64,000 nt of DNA from Aurantiochytrium sp. KH105 (GCA_003116975.1 BGKB01000274.1:62001-126000); one strand, 5' to 3'. Shown: positions 8,059-17,760, counted from the first letter of the stretch. The notes: generated by a model from the letters alone, not told the origin. Program-made: numbers and translations.

Positions 8059-11000
8059 CTAAGCGCGCACCGACTCGTGAAAAACGAGTCCCTCGCTTGC
8101 AAGACGGTCAAGTGCGGGCTTGTAGATGCTCTTGAGTGTCGGCACAAGCACTCCCGTGGCACGAGACGCCAGGGGATCCACAGGATCGAGCATAAGCTCA
8201 ACGCCAATAGCCGCCGTCAAACCTACGGTCCGCGCCATGGCGGTGTCGGACTTTGAACCATACACAAGAAGCTTGCTCGAGCGCTCGCCGTCATTGAAGC
8301 TGTGCTGCATCACAGTCATGTCACGCTCACCAGGCTTGAGCGCAAGCTTGGACTCGAGGAGCGCACAAAGGCCATCCATGGCAGGTTGCGCGCCGTGTTT
8401 CTTGTCATCATAGTTGGCGTCCAGCAACCACTGCACAGCGTCCGCGCCTGGCGAACCACTCTTGGGAAAGGCTGCCAGAATCTCGGCTAGGCTCGTGTCT
8501 TCCCGCAAAAAGCCTGCATTGACGAGCTCAATCATGAGCGCCGAAAAGCCTTCGTAGCGAAGCGTGCCACGAAAGCACGTTGCGGCCTCTGGAATCCGGT
8601 ACGCCTCCGCATACATGGTGGAATCGCGATTCGGAAGCTGCTCGAGAGCAAGCGAGGGAAGATTGTACATGCGAAAAGGTTCGGCGGCCGTTAGCAAATT
8701 CTCGCCACGGACTTGGACCACGGCGCCATCCTTGAGGTACTTTGCCGGATTGCGCATAGCCATGAGCACGCCGCGAGGGGACCAGGAAAACTTGTACCCA
8801 AAAGGATTGTCGGCAGCTTCAGGGGCAGGAAGGCCGCCACATACTGACGAAAAGCTCTTGACCTCGATGCCCTCTTCATGCATCTCGTCAATGACTTGCT
8901 GTGCGCTCATGTGATCCATGCCAGGGTCGAGGCCCATCTCGCAAAGGATAGGAACGCCCTTGGCCTTGGCCTCTTCATGCAGAGAGCGCATTTCGGGACT
9001 CACATAGCTTGCGGTGACAAGAGGCGTGCCTGCCTTGATGCAGTGGCGCGCCACGGGAACGTGCATCGTCTGCGGCAAGAGGGAAATGACAGCATCGCAG
9101 TCCTTGATGAGCGCCGCGAGTCGATCATCCTCTTCCTGCGCATTGAGCAAAACGGCTTCCAAGTTCGTCCTGCCTACGCGCGCACAGAGGCTCTCGGCTT
9201 CCCCTGGCATTGCAGAGACAACGAAAACGTGGCGGCTCGAGTCCCGCGAGAGAAGCTCTGCGCAGGGCTTGGCCACCATGCCCGCGCCGAGAACGGCCAC
9301 CTTGGTAAGCGAGGGCGCAATGAGTTTGGAGGATGAACCCTTGCCCTGGTCCAGGAACCCGGCAGTGTCTTTGGCATCTGGTCCGGGTCCCAGGCTCAGA
9401 GCACGTTGCATTGCAAGGGTTCGACCACCAGCGAGCGCCCCCGCCGTCTCGGCACGCGGCGTTGCACCGCCTTGGTCGGCTTGCGTGTCTTCGCACTCAC
9501 CAAGAGGTTGAATCGTGGCCTTGAAGTCGCCATTGCAAAACGAAGAAGGTAGTTCCTCAAGCTTGGCTTCCGCCTCGGCAAACTCTGGGTCACCCACCAG
9601 GGTGTTCATTCTTGTAAGAACTTGGTCCAGCTGCTTGCGACCGCCGTCCATGGTGAGCTGCAAGAGCATCGTGCTCTCACACAGGGATCCTACCATGCAC
9701 TCTACAATGTGGAAGCGCCCATGTGGGCTTTGCGCCTCGACGATGTCAAGCATGCGGTTCACGAGACCCGTGTCAAAGAGATGACCCGAAAGTCGCAGCA
9801 CCGCGCTTCCTTCGATCTGGAGCGACGAGCGCTCATCTGTGAGCGGCAAGCCGTTGAGCTCGCGAAGACGCTCTCTGCGGAGCTGGTCAATGTAGGTGTA
9901 ACGCGGACGAAGCTCGCCTTGATCGGCAATGCACGCACCTTGGAGTTCGGCTGCAAGCGATGCGGTCGGCGTCCCTTGCGCGAGTTCGGCCACAAAGGGG
10001 AGAAGATAGTCGCCAAAGTGCTGACTGGCCTCGCGGGGGAGCTCACTGGGCAAAATGTCGACGCCCATGACGTCGAGATCGTTCTTTGGCCCAAGGCCGA
10101 CAAGAAACGGGTCCTCGATGGTGGTCGATCGGTCGAGGATCTCGATGCCTCCCCCGATGTCGCACGAGATGTCCGCTACAAAGTGCAGACGGCGGTCCAA
10201 GTCTGTGCGCTCGAGGTCCCGCTTGGCGAGCACGCGAGGGAATCGAGCGTCCCAATAGATACCATTGACCAGAACGTTTGCATGACGCGCGAGTCGCTCG
10301 TAAAAGACAGACTTGTACTTTTCCGGCGCAGTATAGTACTCTTTGCGGTCGAAGCCGCCGTCCGTGCGACGTTCAACCATGTGGTGCAGGTCAACTTGGC
10401 AGCCAATGATGGGCGGAAGATCCTTTCCTTCATGTAGCACCCTTTCGAGGTCCTCCGGGGGCACCATGCGATGGGGCACGTGGTAAAAGACCTGACGCGC
10501 ACCTTGGTTGACGTTTCCGCGACCGGTAAAGAGAAAAACAAGCGGATCGAAGCGATCCGGCCACACTTGCTGAGCACGCTGTTGCGTAAAGGCACGTCCA
10601 GCTTCGCGAACGGCGCACTTGGCCGTCTCGTACGAGGGATACATGTACGCAGATCCGACGGAGAGAAAGGGGGAGCTAAGACCTTGGTGCAAGAGTTGCT
10701 GGCCAACGCCGCGAATGGCGTCGATCATGCCGGCCATGCCGGCATACTGTCCAAATGCAACGAGACGTGGGGCCCCGGCTGTGCCGTTTTTTGTAATGCA
10801 TTCGTAGTCGATGAGTCGGATGTTTTTCTCAAGAATTTTGTCAAGGAGCTCCATGTTTTCGAGCTGGCCTTTGATGGTGTGGCTGAAAAAGAGATATGTC
10901 TTGTCCTTGAGTAAAGTATCGATGGGCGCTTGTTTGACGCCGAAAATCGCGGCGCAGCCGCTGAGATCGTCGCTCAGCGTTGCGCCTGCTCGCTCGAACT

Positions 11001-11163
11001 CGCCATCGGCAAAGACGCGTTTCCCGCTGGGCTGTACGACCACGTCGACGCCGTACTTGTTCACCAGTCGCTGCACCTGTTCGGGCGTGAAAGGCGCTCG
11101 CCTTTCCCAGGCGCTGTACGCCTCCCGGACGATGCCCACGCTCCCTCGAGTCCCGGCCCGCAT
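8059..11163 (-). CDS. AASS: Bifunctional lysine-ketoglutarate reductase / saccharopine dehydrogenase
   Basis: This is a 1034-residue bifunctional enzyme of the saccharopine route of lysine degradation. The N-terminal half is lysine-2-oxoglutarate reductase: VGIVREAYSAWERRAPFTPEQV at the start, FFSHTIKGQ, IRLIDYE, and FTGRGNVNQGA for nucleotide binding. The C-terminal half is saccharopine dehydrogenase, opening with a Rossmann motif VAVLGAGMVAK near residue 621, then GLDPGMDHM. Together they convert lysine to saccharopine and then to 2-aminoadipate-6-semialdehyde plus glutamate. The order matches the fused animal and plant enzymes, not the separate fungal ones. The ATG at 11163 lies directly before the conserved start; the open frame upstream encodes Ser/Lys/Gln-rich residues over a CTTG microsatellite and begins at a non-ATG codon. 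No strong mitochondrial presequence is visible. The divergent neighbour is ALDH7A1, the next enzyme. Confidence 0.95.
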   Translation of the reverse strand: MRAGTRGSVGIVREAYSAWERRAPFTPEQVQRLVNKYGVDVVVQPSGKRVFADGEFERAGATLSDDLSGCAAIFGVKQAPIDTLLKDKTYLFFSHTIKGQLENMELLDKILEKNIRLIDYECITKNGTAGAPRLVAFGQYAGMAGMIDAIRGVGQQLLHQGLSSPFLSVGSAYMYPSYETAKCAVREAGRAFTQQRAQQVWPDRFDPLVFLFTGRGNVNQGARQVFYHVPHRMVPPEDLERVLHEGKDLPPIIGCQVDLHHMVERRTDGGFDRKEYYTAPEKYKSVFYERLARHANVLVNGIYWDARFPRVLAKRDLERTDLDRRLHFVADISCDIGGGIEILDRSTTIEDPFLVGLGPKNDLDVMGVDILPSELPREASQHFGDYLLPFVAELAQGTPTASLAAELQGACIADQGELRPRYTYIDQLRRERLRELNGLPLTDERSSLQIEGSAVLRLSGHLFDTGLVNRMLDIVEAQSPHGRFHIVECMVGSLCESTMLLQLTMDGGRKQLDQVLTRMNTLVGDPEFAEAEAKLEELPSSFCNGDFKATIQPLGECEDTQADQGGATPRAETAGALAGGRTLAMQRALSLGPGPDAKDTAGFLDQGKGSSSKLIAPSLTKVAVLGAGMVAKPCAELLSRDSSRHVFVVSAMPGEAESLCARVGRTNLEAVLLNAQEEDDRLAALIKDCDAVISLLPQTMHVPVARHCIKAGTPLVTASYVSPEMRSLHEEAKAKGVPILCEMGLDPGMDHMSAQQVIDEMHEEGIEVKSFSSVCGGLPAPEAADNPFGYKFSWSPRGVLMAMRNPAKYLKDGAVVQVRGENLLTAAEPFRMYNLPSLALEQLPNRDSTMYAEAYRIPEAATCFRGTLRYEGFSALMIELVNAGFLREDTSLAEILAAFPKSGSPGADAVQWLLDANYDDKKHGAQPAMDGLCALLESKLALKPGERDMTVMQHSFNDGERSSKLLVYGSKSDTAMARTVGLTAAIGVELMLDPVDPLASRATGVLVPTLKSIYKPALDRLASEGLVFHESVRA

Positions 11164-11228
11164 TTTCTTCCTGCTGGCTTTCCTTTCTTTCGAAGTTTCT
11201 ATCTTCGAGTTCTGTTTCCTCCTTGCGT

Positions 11229-11278
11229 ACTTGCTTGCTTGCCTGCTTATGCTTGCTTGCTTGCTTGTCTGCCTGCCA
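11229..11278. repeat. CTTG/CCTG tetranucleotide microsatellite
   Basis: An imperfect CTTG and CCTG tetranucleotide run starting about 65 nt upstream of the AASS start codon, probably in its 5' leader, where the sense strand reads CAAG/CAGG. Confidence 0.85.
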
Positions 11279-11942
11279 AGCGCAGATCCCTTGGTTGACG
11301 AATTACGTGTCGGCTCAACTTGATCGTGAACGAACGCCAACGGGCGCGGCGGCGGCAACGGCGAAGGCCTCGCCGTTCTTTCTGACCGGCCGCCGGACGG
11401 TCCACGATTGGCGGGTTCTTTCTTTCCCTTCCTCCGAGTCCGAGTCCTCGCCCATCAACCGCCCGCCTGCCCGCCTGCGCGCGCAACCGAAGCGCGTCTG
11501 CTCGCTCGCTCGCCTCGCTCGCCCGCCTCGCTCTCCCGCCTCTTTGCGCAGCTTTGCGCCGCGCCGCGGCCGGGCCGGGCCAGGAGCAGCCCGCCCGGCG
11601 TCTGGGAAATCTCCTCGCGCGCGAACCCGTTGTTGTTGCCCCTGTTGCTGTTGTTGTTGTTGTTGTGGTTGTTGTGCTCTTCGGTCTCACTGGGATCTTC
11701 TCTGCTTGGAACGGCAACTTCCGCAAGTCGTGAAGCGTCCCACTCAGTCGCTGGCGCAATGCCTCGCGCTTCCGGGAATCCCAGAGCGCGGGATCGTTCG
11801 GTTGCACGTACGTCGCACGCGACAGCGACCACTGCGAGAGCGACAGCAGCGCAGGCAGCCGGTGCAGAGGGCGGTGGCGGATCTCGGCCTGGCGGCAGTT
11901 CGTGGGTTGGTTGACGGTATTGTGGAATACATGGTGGTAAAC

Positions 11943-11960
11943 ACGTATAATACTATACGT
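11943..11960. promoter_or_regulatory. Perfect 7-bp inverted repeat with 4-bp spacer
   Basis: ACGTATA, then ATAC, then TATACGT, followed by CCTACGTA. It stands out as an AT-rich palindrome in GC-rich DNA, about 0.8 kb from the AASS start and 1.6 kb from the ALDH7A1 start. A transcription-factor site is possible; nothing proves it. Confidence 0.3.
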
Positions 11961-12427
11961 CCTACGTATGCATGATCATCGACATTGACATCGTAGGGAT
12001 GCACGGATTGCTTGATAAATGTTGTAGATAACGTGGATCTGGGACGAAAAGTTTCACGCCACCAGCGCAGCTGGCTGGCAAACCTTGGCGACGTTCGACA
12101 GCGACCAAGGGACCGGGCAGCGAGGGAGGGACAGAGGGCAACAAAAATGTCCGCCTCCGCGCCGCGCCATTCCCCGCGACGGTTGCCACAGGCATCGATC
12201 GGTACGGCGTGACGGATTGACTGACAGTAAGAAACGGATAACGACGGTGTGAATAGTCTAAAAAGCGAGACTGGTGAACGAACTCGCCACCGGCGCAAGA
12301 AATGTCAACCTTCATGACGAAGAAGATCGTGCGCTTCCCCTGCTACTACCTACCTGCCGGCACGGTTTGCGGCTCGCCTCGACACGTCTCGGCCCCGAGG
12401 ACGCCAGCGGCCGCTGGTCGCTGGTGC

Positions 12428-12463
12428 TTGCTTACTTGCTGGCTGGCTGGCTGGCTGGCTGGC
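12428..12463. repeat. Tetranucleotide microsatellite (CTTG/CTGG)
   Basis: A short imperfect CTTG/CTGG tandem run in the AASS-ALDH7A1 intergenic region. Confidence 0.8.
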
Positions 12464-13561
12464 TTGCCGGGGGCGCGAGCGCGTGCGCTGCGATTCGGAA
12501 GGACGCCCTCTGCAGGCAGGGAGGGGCGCCGGGGTTCTCGGCAGCGGCCAGGGTGTTGCTGCCAAGACGGCCATCGCTCGTCAAGACTCGGGTGGGCCCT
12601 AACCGTCGCGCGCGAGCTTGGCCGCTCTGCGGCTTGCGGGCGGGCGAAACTCGCTTTTCCGCCCTCGACGTTGCAGGCTCGAACGCGGCCCTCGCGTTCT
12701 ATCGCGTTCGGACGATGCCGGCAAGGGCGCATGGATGGATGGATGGATGCCAATGGCGCATGGAGCGACACGGAGTTTCAAAACGCGCCATCGCGCCTTG
12801 GCCATGTCGCCAGCGCCGCCACCACCCGGCGAGCGATAGCGGAGTCCCGCGGCGGCGACCCGAGCGCGGCTTCGCGGCTTCTCGCGCGCACCGTGCCGGG
12901 AACGCTCGCCTCGAGCCGGTCCGAGTCCGCGCGGCCGGCCTCGCGCGCATGCTTTGTGCCACGCATGGCATTTCTCACGAGGATCCGCCATGGCCGTCCC
13001 AGGCCGCCCTCCTCCCCATCCCGCTCCGCGTACCTTCAAGGCGCGCCGGCCACTCCACTCCTCTCCGCTCCCCTGCCGGCGCCTCGGCACGCGGCTGCAG
13101 CCTGCTCTGCTGCGCGCTCGCGGGGTCGCGGTGCTCCTCCTCGTCGCCGTTCTGCGGCCTCTCCTTCTCCTCGCGCTCCCTCCCTCCTTCAATCTTTCGA
13201 TTCATCCATCGTTTCTTTCACTTTCACTCAAGTTCTTCGTTCGTATCTTCACTCGCGAACAAACAGCCATGGCAATCGATCCCCGTTCCGCGGATTCCGC
13301 ACTTGCGGCGCCGATGGCGCACTTGCGGCGCGCGGATAGCGGACTTGCCCGCGGCCGTTGCAAGTGGCCCTTCCCTTTCATTCCCGCCCCGCCTTCTTTG
13401 CGTCCCAGCTTCTTCTTCTCCTCCTCCTTGGCTCGGGACGCGGACCAGATCCGCATCGCCAGCCGCGAGAAGCTTCTTGAACGTCTTCGGCGGAGAGGCG
13501 ACGGACGGCGCGCGAGAGCGGAGCGCGGAGAGGGCGCGGCGCGGGGACGAGGCGGCGGTGG

Positions 13562-15205
13562 ATGTTGGCGAGCGGCGCGGCTCGCGCGGGCAGGCAGGCA
13601 GGCGTCGTGCGCGGCGCGGCGAGGATCAGCGACGCGGCGAGGACCATGTCGACCTGGAACGCGGCCAAGGCGCTCGAGGCGTTCGGGCTCAGCGCCTCCG
13701 AGGTGAACCCGGGCGTCTTCGACGGCAAGGAGTGGAAGGCGAGCGGAGACGTGCACGAGGCGCTCAACCCGTCCACGGGCGAAGTCCTCGCCAAGGTCCA
13801 GTTCGGAACCAAGGACGACTATGAAAGGTGCGCCGCCAACGCGGTCGCGGCCCAAAAGGAGTGGCAGCTCATGCCTGCGCCCCAACGAGGAGAAATTGTG
13901 CGCCAGATCGGCAACGCGCTCATCGAAAAGCGCGACGCCATGGGCGCCCTGCTCTCCCTGGAGATGGGCAAGATTCACGCCGAAGGCAAGGGCGAGGTCC
14001 AGGAGTTCATCGACATTTGCTTCATCGCCTGCGGACTCTCGCGCTCCATTCCCGGCCAGGTCGTGCCCTCGGAGCGCACCGAACACGCCCTCATGGAGAT
14101 CTGGAAGCCTCTTGGCACCCTTGGCATCATCACGGCCTTTAACTTTCCCCATGCTGTGTGGGGCTGGAACGCCGCTGTTTCGCTCGTCTGCGGAAACACC
14201 CAACTCGTCAAGGGCGCAGAGTCCGCCTCGCTCGTCACCATTGCCACGCAAAAGGTTGTCAGCGACGTTCTCAAGGCTAACGGCGTCGACGGCGGCGTGG
14301 CCGTGCTCTGCCAAGGCGAGGGCCCCGTCGTTGGAGACGCCATGTGCCGCGACCCGCGCATCGATCTGCTCTCCTTCACGGGCTCCACCAAGACGGGCAA
14401 GATCGCCCAGAGGCTTGTCCACGAGCGCTCCGGCCAGACTGTGATGGAGCTTGGTGGCAACAACGCCATCCTCGTTATGCCCAGCGCCGACATTGAGCTC
14501 GCGCTTCGCTCGTGCGTCTTTGCCGCCGCCGGTACTTGCGGCCAGCGCTGCACTTCTTTGCGCCGCCTGCTCGTGCACGAGGACGTGTACGATGAGCTCA
14601 AGCCGCGCCTGGTCGAGGCTTACAAGAAGCTCCCGTACGGCAACCCACTCCACCCCAAGACCCTCGTGGGTCCTATCCACAACAAGGCCGGCATTGAGCT
14701 CTTTGAGCGCACCGTACAGGATGCGCAGTCCCAGGGCGGCAAAGTCCTCGTCGGCGGCGGTCGCCCCGACGCTTCTGAGCTTCCTAGCGAGGACCTTGCC
14801 AACGGCAACTTTGTCCAGCCCACCATTGTCGAGATCGACCCCCACGCCGACATTGTTCAGGAGGAGCGCTTTGTCCCCGTGTTGTACCTTTGCAAGGTCA
14901 AGAGTTTCGAGGAGGGTATTGCCATCAACAACCAGGTTGAGCAAGGTCTCTCTGCTGCACTCTTTTCCACCGACATGCGCGAAGTCTTTGCCTGGCTCGG
15001 TCCCGCCGGCGCCAAGCAGGGTGTCGTCAACGCCAACACTAGCTGCAGTGGCGCCGAGTGTGGTCTTGCCTTTGGTGGCAATGGTTCCACTGGCTGGGGC
15101 CGCGAGTGCGGAAGTGACTCATGGAAGCAGTACATGCGTCGTTCCTCATGTGCCATTAACTTTGGCAAGACGCTCCCGCTTGCCCAGGGCATTGACTTCT
15201 CCTAA
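13562..15205 (+). CDS. ALDH7A1: Alpha-aminoadipic semialdehyde dehydrogenase (antiquitin)
   Basis: This is a 547-residue NAD-dependent aldehyde dehydrogenase of family 7, which oxidises 2-aminoadipate-6-semialdehyde to 2-aminoadipate. Family signatures are PAPQRGEIVRQIG, the SLEMGKI helix, GIITAFNFPHAVWGWN, FTGSTKTGK for NAD, general base E296 in MELGGNN, nucleophile C330 in GQRCT, and an ending LPLAQGI. The first 28 residues (MLASGAARAGRQAGVVRGAA...) contain four Arg and no acidic residue until Asp24, like a mitochondrial presequence. A second in-frame ATG follows at residue 29 (13646, MSTWN). The first ATG has T at -3 and the second A at -3, so leaky scanning could give both forms; numbered from Met29 the catalytic residues become E268 and C302. 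It is divergent from AASS, the enzyme supplying its substrate. Confidence 0.95.
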   Translation: MLASGAARAGRQAGVVRGAARISDAARTMSTWNAAKALEAFGLSASEVNPGVFDGKEWKASGDVHEALNPSTGEVLAKVQFGTKDDYERCAANAVAAQKEWQLMPAPQRGEIVRQIGNALIEKRDAMGALLSLEMGKIHAEGKGEVQEFIDICFIACGLSRSIPGQVVPSERTEHALMEIWKPLGTLGIITAFNFPHAVWGWNAAVSLVCGNTQLVKGAESASLVTIATQKVVSDVLKANGVDGGVAVLCQGEGPVVGDAMCRDPRIDLLSFTGSTKTGKIAQRLVHERSGQTVMELGGNNAILVMPSADIELALRSCVFAAAGTCGQRCTSLRRLLVHEDVYDELKPRLVEAYKKLPYGNPLHPKTLVGPIHNKAGIELFERTVQDAQSQGGKVLVGGGRPDASELPSEDLANGNFVQPTIVEIDPHADIVQEERFVPVLYLCKVKSFEEGIAINNQVEQGLSAALFSTDMREVFAWLGPAGAKQGVVNANTSCSGAECGLAFGGNGSTGWGRECGSDSWKQYMRRSSCAINFGKTLPLAQGIDFS

Positions 15206-15653
15206 AAAGAAAGAAAAGAGGAGAAAAATACCACCCCTGACCCGCTGCCGACAGTTTGGGCTTGTTGCGTCTGCGCACAGCCCAGTCGGTTCGTCTGCTA
15301 GCTGCGAATCAAGATGTCATCATTCATTCATTCACCAGGCATAGGCATTTAAGGTTACTCTAGAAAGAAAAGAAATTCCCTTGCTATCTATCTTTCGTAC
15401 GTTTGGCTCGTGGAACCTTTTACAACGCTTTAGCGCACGAGCTGAGCTTGACTTCTCCTTGAAAAATTCATGCGAAGCCACATCATCGCAGCATAGTGGT
15501 CGATGTTTATTGACTTCAACTCGCCATTGCCAATTCTCTCTCCCGCCGACCACATCCATACAGTCCATTGTCAAGCCCCCTTTCCCTTCTCCCTAAAAGC
15601 GAAATCCAATACATGAATCAGCGTCTAATTTTTCCTTTTAACCTTTAATTTTT
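15206..15653. other. Convergent intergenic region, no gene seen
   Basis: AT-richer 3' flanks of ALDH7A1 and the GT90 gene. Only short frames occur here and nothing is recognisable. Confidence 0.6.
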
Positions 15654-17669
15654 CTAATACCGACGTTGCTTACGATCGCGGCCTCCACTGCCCTCGTCGT
15701 GCATTCCTCCGCGGCGCTTCTCTCCGACCTGACCGTGATGCGCGTCTCCACGCTCTCGCTCAATTGTACAGCGCCGACAGTAAATAAAGTCACCCGTGAC
15801 TGGATCTCGTGCGCACTTGCGCTCCGAAGGCGCCTTGTTCGGCGGCAGAGCAAGCGGCTCCGGAACCTTCCACCACGAGGGTGCACGCTCAAAGCGTTTC
15901 GCGATCTTGAGCGTCATCACCTGCAAGTAATCCAAGATTATATCTTTGGACAAGCAACGCTGATACTTTTGGCGGGCATTCTCAGCAATCTGTCGGCACG
16001 CAGCGTCGTTCTCGCGACACCAGAGAATCTGATCGCGCAGGTTCGACAGATCCGCGCGCACGGGAACGTGGTCCGCGCCGAGCACGCCCGCCTGCACATC
16101 AATATTGTTTTCGCGAGATCCCTCGTACGGCTTGAGCAGTGGAAAGAACCACATCTCCGAAGCCTCGCATTCCGATTCCACCTTGAGGATGACGCTACCG
16201 AGCCGCATCAAGAACGAGTAACGATTGGCCGCGCAATGGCCCTCCACATAGAGAATGTACTTGTAGCGACCCTGCTTGTACATGTCTACATAATTGACAC
16301 CGCTGACGCCAAGTTCCTCCTTGCGCGTGAAGCGCATTGGCTCCCCAAAGAGCTTCTTGTCGCGAACATTTTCCTTGATGAAACCCGCATCCAAAAGAGG
16401 CGGGTCAGCCGGTCCGCGGCTGTTCGTGCCCGTGAGTTTCCACTCGCTGCACAGCTTGGAAAGGCGCAGGCGCTGGTTTGTCTCGGGCGTCGTCCCGCCT
16501 CCTGTGGCGTTGCCGCGGAAAAAGCACGTGTTTACTTTTTCGCTCCAGTCCTTGTGGAACTTTTCAAAGTTGTCCTTGAGGAACATATCGCCTGGTTTGC
16601 GCAGGTCGCGCGTGCGTCCGTCCGGGATAAAGGAAGACGGGAACACTTGACCAATGGCCGATGCCCAGTCTTCCGTCGTGGGCACAGGGAGGTCCGCGAA
16701 CTTGGGGCTGCAGTAGAAGGAGACGATTGGCGCGTACGACGCGTATTTTTCGCGCTCGAGGTCCTTGTCGCGCACGTCAAAACAAAAATCGTACGGCTCC
16801 GTGAGATTTGCCTTGAGCTGCGGATGATCGCGTTTATTGAAGAAAAATTCGCAATCCGGAACGCAACGCTCGCGGCAAAGAGTTTCCAACATGTGTTTGA
16901 ATGGAGCCAAAAGATTGTCTCCCCAAATCTGAGAGTGCCGCTCCCCAGGACGACTCTCCTCGTTGCAAATGATATTGCCGTTGGCCCACCACCTCTCCAC
17001 GGGTAAAATGTTCTCCTTTCGATAGTACTTGCGCTTCAGATTAAAGTAGTCCGTCATATTGGGCGGATCCGTCTTCAGGTACTGGCTCCAGTTGTTTCGG
17101 TAATTACGATTGACGAACGGGACAAACATGCGAAGCTCATTGTCCTCGATCAAGATGAAGATGCCGCATCGCATGTGGTTAAAGAGGTAATTGAGCGTGT
17201 TGAGCGTCGAGGCGCGGTTTGTGCGGGCGTGGAATGGAAGATCGAGACGCGCGTCCAGCTGTTCCAAGACAGGCTTGAGCTCAAAGTTACTCGGAAATCG
17301 GTTTGGTCGCGACGTTTCCCACGCCTCGTCGCCTTCGCCTTCGCCTTCGCCTTCGTAGCCATTCTCTTGCGCCCTCTTGGTACGCGCAAGATAGTATTGC
17401 TCCCCCTCTGGGTGCAGCCGTTTGGGGCTGTGAGCGCGCAGCTCTCGCAGCAGGTACTCATTGACCTGATCCCAGTCCACGGCGTGCGTGAAAATGTGTC
17501 GCAGCGTCGGGTCTGCCGGGTTCGACCCGTACTTGGCGTTTTCCCTCATCCACGCGAGGCACGCCTCGACGGAGTCGAAGAGCGGCACGCCATTCCTAAA
17601 GGTCTCGAGCTGCTCCTTCTCTGGCGCGTGGATGCCGCGCAAGAATGCTCCGCCGCTGGGATCAGCCAT
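15654..17669 (-). CDS. GT90 / CAP10-type glycosyltransferase
   Basis: A 671-residue protein from the ATG at 17669 (MADPSGGAFLRG). The C-terminal third is a CAP10/glycosyltransferase family 90 domain: CFFRGNATGGGTTPETNQRL, then YVDMYKQGRYKYILYVEG, AANRYSFLMRLGSVIL, and a LRDQILWC...A...A...Y helix. GT90 enzymes transfer xylose or glucose to polysaccharides or proteins (fungal capsule CAP10, animal POGLUT1). The acceptor here is unknown. The N-terminal ~400 residues are less conserved, and no signal peptide or membrane anchor is visible from this start, which is odd for a secretory-pathway enzyme. The open frame upstream runs through short repeats and lacks an ATG, so an unrecognised upstream exon is possible. 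Confidence 0.8.
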   Translation of the reverse strand: MADPSGGAFLRGIHAPEKEQLETFRNGVPLFDSVEACLAWMRENAKYGSNPADPTLRHIFTHAVDWDQVNEYLLRELRAHSPKRLHPEGEQYYLARTKRAQENGYEGEGEGEGDEAWETSRPNRFPSNFELKPVLEQLDARLDLPFHARTNRASTLNTLNYLFNHMRCGIFILIEDNELRMFVPFVNRNYRNNWSQYLKTDPPNMTDYFNLKRKYYRKENILPVERWWANGNIICNEESRPGERHSQIWGDNLLAPFKHMLETLCRERCVPDCEFFFNKRDHPQLKANLTEPYDFCFDVRDKDLEREKYASYAPIVSFYCSPKFADLPVPTTEDWASAIGQVFPSSFIPDGRTRDLRKPGDMFLKDNFEKFHKDWSEKVNTCFFRGNATGGGTTPETNQRLRLSKLCSEWKLTGTNSRGPADPPLLDAGFIKENVRDKKLFGEPMRFTRKEELGVSGVNYVDMYKQGRYKYILYVEGHCAANRYSFLMRLGSVILKVESECEASEMWFFPLLKPYEGSRENNIDVQAGVLGADHVPVRADLSNLRDQILWCRENDAACRQIAENARQKYQRCLSKDIILDYLQVMTLKIAKRFERAPSWWKVPEPLALPPNKAPSERKCARDPVTGDFIYCRRCTIERERGDAHHGQVGEKRRGGMHDEGSGGRDRKQRRY

Positions 17670-17760
17670 CGCGGCGCAGTCTCCGTCGTCGCTGCTTGCG
17701 CCGCCGCCGCCGCCGCCCTCGCCGCCGCTGCGCACGGGGCCCTCGCGCGCGCTGTGTCTG

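Larger units (their letters stand above)
11164..13561. promoter_or_regulatory. 2.4-kb divergent intergenic region between AASS and ALDH7A1
   Basis: No credible gene is seen on either strand; the frames are Arg/Ala/Ser-rich low complexity. It holds microsatellites at about 11229-11278 (CTTG type), 11635-11670 (TTG), 12428-12463 (CTGG/CTTG) and 12729-12748 (ATGG), and a 7+4+7 inverted repeat at 11943-11960. A pyrimidine-rich stretch at 13196-13260 followed by a good-context ATG at 13269 looks like a 5' leader. Both lysine-catabolism promoters must lie here. Confidence 0.55.

Noticed and set aside
11164-11358. 65-residue N-terminal extension of AASS
   Set aside because: Begins at a non-ATG codon and is encoded by a tetranucleotide microsatellite; the conserved enzyme starts right after the ATG at 11163.
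13269-13706. Possible upstream ORF with a good-context ATG overlapping the ALDH7A1 start
   Set aside because: The pyrimidine-rich leader and the ATG at 13269 look attractive, but the product is Arg/Gly-rich and contains short repeats. Without a mapped transcription start it cannot be called. It could matter if the mRNA starts upstream.
12274-13824. Frames of up to 516 codons in the AASS-ALDH7A1 intergenic region
   Set aside because: Compositionally biased, spanning microsatellites, and overlapping in several frames on both strands with no recognisable domain.
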